A stretch of DNA of 64,000 bases from positions 62,001-126,000 of the forward strand of contig DRFO01000020.1 of the NCBI GenBank assembly GCA_011050525.1. Direction: 5' to 3'. Origin of the DNA: Halopseudomonas xinjiangensis (GTDB taxonomy: Bacteria; Pseudomonadota; Gammaproteobacteria; Pseudomonadales; Pseudomonadaceae). Under the pieces are notes generated by a model. It was not told the origin of the DNA. It made no database searches and worked only from the letters and a program-made list of their open reading frames with translations. Both the position numbers and the translations under genes were made by a program. Shown piece by piece: positions 58,426-64,000 of the stretch (the first letter of the stretch is position 1; every line of letters starts with the position of its first letter).

Positions 58426-60558
58426 TCATTTGTTATTGTCGGCCTGAATGGCGGTCAGGGCGATGGTAAAGACGATGTCATCCACCAACGCGCCGCGGGA
58501 CAGGTCGTTAACCGGCTTGCGCAGGCCTTGCAGCATCGGACCGACGCTAATGACATTGGCGCTGCGCTGGACGGCTTTGTAAGTGGTGTTGCCAGTATTC
58601 AGATCAGGGAACACGAATACAGTGGCCTTGCCGGCCACCGGGCTGTCCGGCGCTTTTTGCAGGCCGACGCTGGCGATGGCAGCCGCATCATACTGGAGCG
58701 GACCGTCGATCAACAGTGTCGGTTCGCGCTCTTTGGCGATACGCGTCGCCTCGCGCACCTTTTCCACATCCAGCCCCGTGCCTGATTCGCCTGTGGAATA
58801 ACTGATCATGGCAACCCGAGCCGGGATGCCGAACGCTACCGCCGAGCGGGCGCTCTGAATCGCGATCTCGGCCAGGTCTTCGGCGTTCGGGTCAGGATTT
58901 ACCGCACAATCGCCGTATACCAGCACCTGTTCCGGCAACAGCATGAAGAAAATCGACGACACCAGATTGTAGCCAGGAGCGGTCTTGATCAGCTGAAAGG
59001 CGGGGCGAATGGTGTTGGCGGTGGTATGAATGGCGCCGGACACCAGGCCGTCCACCTCATCCAGCGCCAGCATCATGGTGCCAAGCACGACGTTATCCTC
59101 AAGCTGCTGCAGGGCCATGGGCGCGTTCAGGCCGCGCCCCTTGCGCAGCTCTACCATGCGATCCACGTATTGCTCGCGTACGCTGTCTGGATCGATGATC
59201 TGCAGCCCGTCGGGCAGGGTTATATGCTGGGCTCGGGCGACCGCTTCCACCGACTCAGGCTTGGCCAGCAATACACATTGCGCAATGCCGCGGCGCTGGC
59301 AGATGGCAGCGGCCTGGACTGTTCTGGGTTCATCGCCTTCAGGCAGAACAATGCGCTTCTTGGCGAGCTGCGCGCGACGCACCAGTTCATAGCGAAATGC
59401 CGGTGGCGACATGCGCAGCTCACGGGGCGTACCGCAACGTTGCTGCAGCCACGTGTGGTCGATATGCGAGGCCGCATAATCGGTCACCATTTCCGCCCGC
59501 TCACGATCATCGACGGGGATTTCCCGATTCATGCGGTCCAGCTGCGTGGCCGTGTTGAAACTGTTGCTGGTTACGGTCAGCACCGGCATGCCGCTATCGA
59601 GGGCCGGCTGGCAAAGCTGCATGACACGTTCGTCCGGCGTGATGCCGCCAGTAAGCAGAAGGCCGGCGAGCGGCGTCCCCGACAGCGACGCCAGGCTGCT
59701 GGCGATGATGATATCGTCCCGGTCTCCGGGCGTAACAATCAGGGTGCCGGGCTTGAGCCGCTGGATGATGTTCGGCACGGTACGGGCGCATAGTGATATT
59801 TCCAGCATCCGCCGGCTGGTCATGTCACCGGCGTTGAGCGTTTGCGCGCCGAGCAGGGCGGCGACATCCGAGGTGCGCGGAGCGTTGAGTTCGTCCTGCC
59901 AGGGAATACAACCGATCAGTCGGAAACCGTCGGTATCCAGGCCCTGGGATTGCTGCTTCAACGCCAAAGCGTATTCCTTGAGGGTTCGCTTAAGCTCGCC
60001 CCGATCGGCTGGAGGGTCGTCACTGGTATCCAGCCCTCGGACCTTGTTGACTATCACCCCTACGACCTTGGGGTCAGTCGGCCCGCCAAACGTCTGCGCA
60101 TGGATCTCGATACGGTTAGCCAGGCTATTCATCTCTTCGCCATCCGGCGCGGTAACCAGAATCACATCTGCATCCAGACCTTTTGCCAGATGGTTGTTGA
60201 TCCTCGCCGCATAGCTGGCCTGTCGGGTCGGGACCATGCCTTCAACAACTACGACATCTGCGCCTTGGGCGGCTTGCTGAAAGCGACTGATAATGTCTTC
60301 AAGAACGTCGTTCAGCTCACCGTTTGCCAGGCGCTGTTCGACCTCGTCCAGCGCCAGGGACCTGGGCGGTTGCAGCCCCAGGGTGCGGGAAATCAACTCG
60401 CTGGAACGCTCCGGACCCTTGTCGCCAGGGTGTGGTTGAGCGATGGGCTTGAGAAAATGCACACGTAAACCGGTGCGTTGAAGTGCGCGGATCAGACCCA
60501 GACTGATCGAAGTCAGGCCAACGCCAAAGCCGGTCGGAGCAATGAAGAATGTGTGCAT
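58426..60558 (-). CDS. pta: phosphate acetyltransferase
   Basis: N-terminal DRTGG-like P-loop region (TFFIAPTGFGVGLTSISLGL) and PTA_PTB domain ...VYGDCAVNPDPNAEDLAEIAIQSA. Confidence 0.95.
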   Translation of the reverse strand: MHTFFIAPTGFGVGLTSISLGLIRALQRTGLRVHFLKPIAQPHPGDKGPERSSELISRTLGLQPPRSLALDEVEQRLANGELNDVLEDIISRFQQAAQGADVVVVEGMVPTRQASYAARINNHLAKGLDADVILVTAPDGEEMNSLANRIEIHAQTFGGPTDPKVVGVIVNKVRGLDTSDDPPADRGELKRTLKEYALALKQQSQGLDTDGFRLIGCIPWQDELNAPRTSDVAALLGAQTLNAGDMTSRRMLEISLCARTVPNIIQRLKPGTLIVTPGDRDDIIIASSLASLSGTPLAGLLLTGGITPDERVMQLCQPALDSGMPVLTVTSNSFNTATQLDRMNREIPVDDRERAEMVTDYAASHIDHTWLQQRCGTPRELRMSPPAFRYELVRRAQLAKKRIVLPEGDEPRTVQAAAICQRRGIAQCVLLAKPESVEAVARAQHITLPDGLQIIDPDSVREQYVDRMVELRKGRGLNAPMALQQLEDNVVLGTMMLALDEVDGLVSGAIHTTANTIRPAFQLIKTAPGYNLVSSIFFMLLPEQVLVYGDCAVNPDPNAEDLAEIAIQSARSAVAFGIPARVAMISYSTGESGTGLDVEKVREATRIAKEREPTLLIDGPLQYDAAAIASVGLQKAPDSPVAGKATVFVFPDLNTGNTTYKAVQRSANVISVGPMLQGLRKPVNDLSRGALVDDIVFTIALTAIQADNNK

Positions 60559-60571
60559 GGAACTCCTCTGT

Positions 60572-61768
60572 TCAGCTAGTGGGCGCGTCAAGTAGCGCCA
60601 GACTTTCTTCGGCGATCTGGCGCTCTTCGTCGGTGGGTATCACCAGAATAGCGGGTGAACCAATGTTCTGAATCGCGCCGGCTATGCCACGCGGCAAACT
60701 GGTATTAGCCTCGGCGTTCAGTTTGAGCCCCAGAATCGCCAGATGGTTTACCGTCAAAGCGCGTACAAGCGCAGAATTCTCGCCAATGCCTCCAGTAAAA
60801 ATGAGACCGTCGAGGCGGGGCAGGGCGACGGCTAGGCCAGCCAGTGACCTTGCCAGACGATAGCAGAAAACCTCCACGGCCAGGTGGGCACCGCTATGAC
60901 CCTCCGCACGCGCCTGTTCCAGCTGGCGCATATCGTTGCTCAGGCCCGACAAGCCCAACAGCCCGCTTTCACGGTTGAGCAGTTGCTCGATTCGTGGGAT
61001 ATCCCATCCCAGCGTGCGTGCCAGGTGGGCGTGTAGGTTAGGGTCCACATCACCGCTGCGTGTGCCCATCACCAGGCCTTCGAGCGGCGTCAATCCCATG
61101 CTGGTATCCAGGCTTTTACCGTCTAACACCACGCAACTGGAGCAACCATTGCCCAGATGTGCGCTTAGCCAGGCACCTTCGCCCATCGCCAGACCCGTCA
61201 TCAGGCTGGCCTGGTTGGTTACGTATTGATGGCTGGTGCCGTGAAAGCCGTAGCGACGCACTCCATGCACGCTGTACAGCTCATTGGGCAGCGCATAACG
61301 ATAAGCGTGGGCTGGCATGCTCTGATGAAAAGCTGTATCGAAGATTGCCACGTGTGGAATGCTGGCGAAGACCTGCCTGGCTGCCCGAATACCGTTCAGG
61401 TTCGCTGGATTGTGCAAGGGCGCCAGCGGCGCGTTGGCCTGGATAGCGTCCATCACACCGGCGTCAATGATGCTCGCGCCGGTGAAATGTTCGCCTCCAT
61501 GCACCACTCGGTGGCCGACCGCGCTGAGGGGCTGATCTGCGAACTGCTCGATCAGCGCAAGCAATGCAGCCATGGCCGAGCGATGCTCGCCATCGGCGAG
61601 GGCGCTCTCCTGCTGTTGTTCGCCGGCACGCCATTTCAGGCTCGCCTGAGGGGTAGCCAACCGCTCAGCCATACCGCTTGCGAGCGGTAGGCTCTGGCCT
61701 TCCTGACGCAACGCAAACTTGATCGAGGAACTGCCGCAGTTGATTACCAGTACCAGTCTGTTTTCCAT
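60572..61768 (-). CDS. ackA: acetate kinase
   Basis: [50 protein letters not shown]. Confidence 0.96.
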   Translation of the reverse strand: MENRLVLVINCGSSSIKFALRQEGQSLPLASGMAERLATPQASLKWRAGEQQQESALADGEHRSAMAALLALIEQFADQPLSAVGHRVVHGGEHFTGASIIDAGVMDAIQANAPLAPLHNPANLNGIRAARQVFASIPHVAIFDTAFHQSMPAHAYRYALPNELYSVHGVRRYGFHGTSHQYVTNQASLMTGLAMGEGAWLSAHLGNGCSSCVVLDGKSLDTSMGLTPLEGLVMGTRSGDVDPNLHAHLARTLGWDIPRIEQLLNRESGLLGLSGLSNDMRQLEQARAEGHSGAHLAVEVFCYRLARSLAGLAVALPRLDGLIFTGGIGENSALVRALTVNHLAILGLKLNAEANTSLPRGIAGAIQNIGSPAILVIPTDEERQIAEESLALLDAPTS

Positions 61769-61912
61769 GGAACACCGTTATAGCTGACCGTGGCGCTTTG
61801 GGCCACCTGTAAACCTTCATGTTCGTAGTCTGCCAGGCGTCGGTCAATCCGTGCGTTCCGGTGCCAACCGGCGTAGACTTACGGGTTTATTGAAAAAGAC
61901 AGAGGTCCCACT

Positions 61913-62398
61913 ATGCAGATTGCTGCCAATAAAGCTGTTTCGATTGACTACACTTTGACCAACGATGAGGGTGAAGTTCTCGATTCTTCCGCTGGCGGTG
62001 CTCCGCTGGTTTACCTGCATGGTGCAGGTAACATTATTTCGGGTCTCGAGCAGGCTCTTGAAGGCAAGCAGTCCGGTGACGAGCTGAAAGTATCGGTCGA
62101 GCCGGAAAATGCCTACGGTGAATTCAGCCCTGAGCTGGTGGCAGTGCTGGGGCGCAACATGTTTGAAGGCGTGGACGAACTCGAAGTGGGAATGCAGTTT
62201 CATGCTTCCGGTCCGGACGGTGGTATGCAGATAGTCACAATCACTGCGCTGGAAGGCGATGAAGTGACCGTTGACGGCAATCACCCCCTCGCAGGCCAGC
62301 GTCTCACCTTTGAAGTCAAGGTAGTGGACATCCGCGATGCCAGCGAAGAAGAAATGGCCCATGGCCATGTTCACGGTGACGGTGGCGTGGAGCACTAA
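61913..62398 (+). CDS. FKBP-type peptidyl-prolyl cis-trans isomerase (SlyD-like)
   Basis: NKAVSIDYTLTNDEGEVLDSSAGGAPLVYLHGAGNIISGLEQALEGKQSGDELKVSVEPENAYGE; His-containing C-terminus. Confidence 0.93.
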   Translation: MQIAANKAVSIDYTLTNDEGEVLDSSAGGAPLVYLHGAGNIISGLEQALEGKQSGDELKVSVEPENAYGEFSPELVAVLGRNMFEGVDELEVGMQFHASGPDGGMQIVTITALEGDEVTVDGNHPLAGQRLTFEVKVVDIRDASEEEMAHGHVHGDGGVEH

Positions 62399-62420
62399 GC
62401 TTCGGTCAGCTACAAGCTAC

Positions 62421-62457
62421 AAGCCAGGCCGTTTAGGTCTGGCTTTTTGTAGTTCCG
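62421..62457 (+). terminator. terminator after the SlyD-like gene
   Basis: AAGCCAGgCC-gttta-GGtCTGGCTTTTT. Confidence 0.75.
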
Positions 62458-62693
62458 AGCGAAAGCCATCGGCTTTCAAGTGAGAGCGTAAGGTCGGCTC
62501 CTTCATTGGCATCGGGGAGCCAAGAGGGATAACAGAATCAGCTCGGTCTTCTCGGATGCAGTCGGCAAGGGCCGGTGATCCCTGATGAAATACTGACCAG
62601 CGGCCATGGCCGACGCGATGAATATTCCGATATTAATACCGGCATCTCCTTCCAGATCCAGCAGTACAAACTTACCCTCCCTTGCACATTAAG

Positions 62694-63215
62694 TTATTTT
62701 TCCAGAAGCTTTCTCACGCTGCTTAATACTTGGACTGCTCTTTCATATTCCCGACTCAAGTCCTGACTGCCCGGGTAATTTGGGTCAACGCCCTCGCAAA
62801 TTACAAATTGATTGATGCTTATCGAGGCAATTTTGGAGTCAGGAAAATAGATAGGTGCCGTATAGCGATAATCAGACAGCTCGACAAGATACTGCCCATT
62901 GTCGCCACCAGGGCCGAAATAGTAGTCGATTTCCGCTTTGCCGGTTTCAGCCAGAAAAACAGTCTTGATTGCAGCGACCTCGCCGCGCATTAAATAGATT
63001 GCGATATCCCCCCCTTCGGAGGAGCCTTCCAACGGTTTTACCTCCACCTTAGCCGTCTTGGACAGATCCACATGCCGCCAAGGCAACGATCCCTCAACCG
63101 TACAGGATGTCTTTGAAGAGTTGGCAGCATGAGACATGCTGCCATTCACAAACAATGATGATAAAAAACAAAAAAACAAAAACAGGCGACTCGTCAAAGA
63201 AAACATCTTCGTCAT
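62694..63215 (-). CDS. hypothetical secreted protein, candidate effector immunity protein
   Basis: Signal peptide SRLFLFFCFLSSLFVNGSMSHA; stop-start overlap (63212-63215) with the upstream PAAR-M15 gene; AT-rich 5' end. Confidence 0.7.
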   Translation of the reverse strand: MTKMFSLTSRLFLFFCFLSSLFVNGSMSHAANSSKTSCTVEGSLPWRHVDLSKTAKVEVKPLEGSSEGGDIAIYLMRGEVAAIKTVFLAETGKAEIDYYFGPGGDNGQYLVELSDYRYTAPIYFPDSKIASISINQFVICEGVDPNYPGSQDLSREYERAVQVLSSVRKLLEK

Positions 63216-64000
63216 GGTCTATGGTCCTGCTGCAATTGTCTGATAGATAGCCCAAAGTCCATCTGAAAGTGGGGTTTATCCGGAGTCGTCCAGTTGCCAC
63301 CCCATGAAAACCCATGACTGACGCCAACTTTCGCTATAGCAGTCCAGTCCGTATTCCAGATAGCCTTACCATCTCTGATCTCAACCACATCAATTGCAAG
63401 ACCATAGTTGTGATAGCTTTCCCCACCTCTGGCGTTTGTGACAACTCTTCCAGAAGCTGTTCTGCCCTGCGCATATAATGCATCTTGCTCTGCGCTCGTT
63501 CTCAGTGCTTGCGTCACTCGGAGTCTAATTCCCAGCGTTGACTCAACTTCGTTGACAAAACCGGTCGCAGCTCCTTGAACTTGGGAGTCTAACGTCGAGA
63601 TTCTCGTGTTTGTCACATTATCCCAGGTTCTTGCAGAACTCTCTTGTACAGTATCAGACGCCATATCACCCGTAAGGTCCCTGGTGGGGATTTGGGTGCT
63701 GGCGCCTTCCTGGTTGATGTCTGTTGGTTCATCTGAAAGATAGCCGGTCGTTTCCATATGCGGGTTAGAGTCCACACGGAGTCTGGACGCACCAGGAAAG
63801 GGAGGGATGCTGACAGAAAGCGCACTACCCATATGCTCATTGCCGATGCTGACAGTGCCTTCCCCGAGGAGCATATTGGCGCCGAGCGGACAGCCGCAGG
63901 CCACATAGTCGCCGGATCTTGCCGCGGGCCCTGCCGGGAGATCTACCGTCCTGCTTCCCACAGCTACGATCTCACCTATCCCTTTCTTGCAGGCTGGACA
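63212..64000 (-). CDS. PAAR-like / M15 (VanY-type) peptidase fusion, candidate T6SS effector; 5' end outside window
   Basis: Reverse frame is open to the edge (CPACKKGIGEIVAVGSRTVDLPAGPAARSGDYVACGCPLGANMLLGEGTVSIG). C-terminal M15 motifs SYHNYGLAIDVVEI and TPDKPHFQMD. Confidence 0.85.
   Translation of the reverse strand, partial: CPACKKGIGEIVAVGSRTVDLPAGPAARSGDYVACGCPLGANMLLGEGTVSIGNEHMGSALSVSIPPFPGASRLRVDSNPHMETTGYLSDEPTDINQEGASTQIPTRDLTGDMASDTVQESSARTWDNVTNTRISTLDSQVQGAATGFVNEVESTLGIRLRVTQALRTSAEQDALYAQGRTASGRVVTNARGGESYHNYGLAIDVVEIRDGKAIWNTDWTAIAKVGVSHGFSWGGNWTTPDKPHFQMDFGLSIRQLQQDHRP

Noticed and set aside
59026-59793. 255-aa plus-strand ORF
   Set aside because: Antisense to pta, with no protein-like motifs.
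62575-62766. 63-aa plus-strand ORF downstream of the candidate immunity gene
   Set aside because: Short, overlaps the minus-strand CDS end and has no ribosome site or motif support.

Overview
The window reads as a chromosome segment from a Pseudomonas/Halopseudomonas-like gammaproteobacterium; this is inferred from gene content and order, and no search was run. Most of it is ordinary and densely coding. It includes a GspE-type ATPase (partial), rlmJ, a YqjD/YqjE-like stress block, two AI-2E family permeases, msrA, cysQ, nudE, yrfG, rimK with its zinc protease, hslR, hslO, pckA, a tRNA Asn-Pro-Lys cluster, ndh, a RegB/RegA-like two-component pair, tatD, prfC, a PilZ-DUF1631-GGDEF-EAL protein, ODC, a plsC-like gene, pta-ackA and an FKBP/SlyD-type PPIase. 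Accessory or notable parts are as follows. (1) The right edge (62694-64000, minus strand) carries a probable type VI secretion effector with a PAAR-like N-terminus and an M15 peptidase C-terminus. It overlaps by 4 nt a signal-peptide protein that is a candidate immunity factor, and the effector runs off the window. (2) A glycerol block (32827-43769) holds glpD, glpR, a sigma-54 activator and a GlpSTPQ-DUF2160-GlpV ABC transporter. It has a near-perfect -24/-12 promoter and TTCG/CGAA-rich candidate GlpR operators. (3) A fatty-acid/hydrophobic-substrate block (46377-54940) contains an SDR, a thiolase, an AlkK-type ligase, a DUF1329 protein and a MalT-like LuxR regulator. Two of its promoters share a composite motif. 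(4) A noncoding repeat zone (45640-46360) contains a two-type tandem array between alternating palindromes. (5) A frameshifted, truncated metallo-beta-lactamase-fold remnant lies at 56295-56650. All product names come from reading translated motifs by eye.
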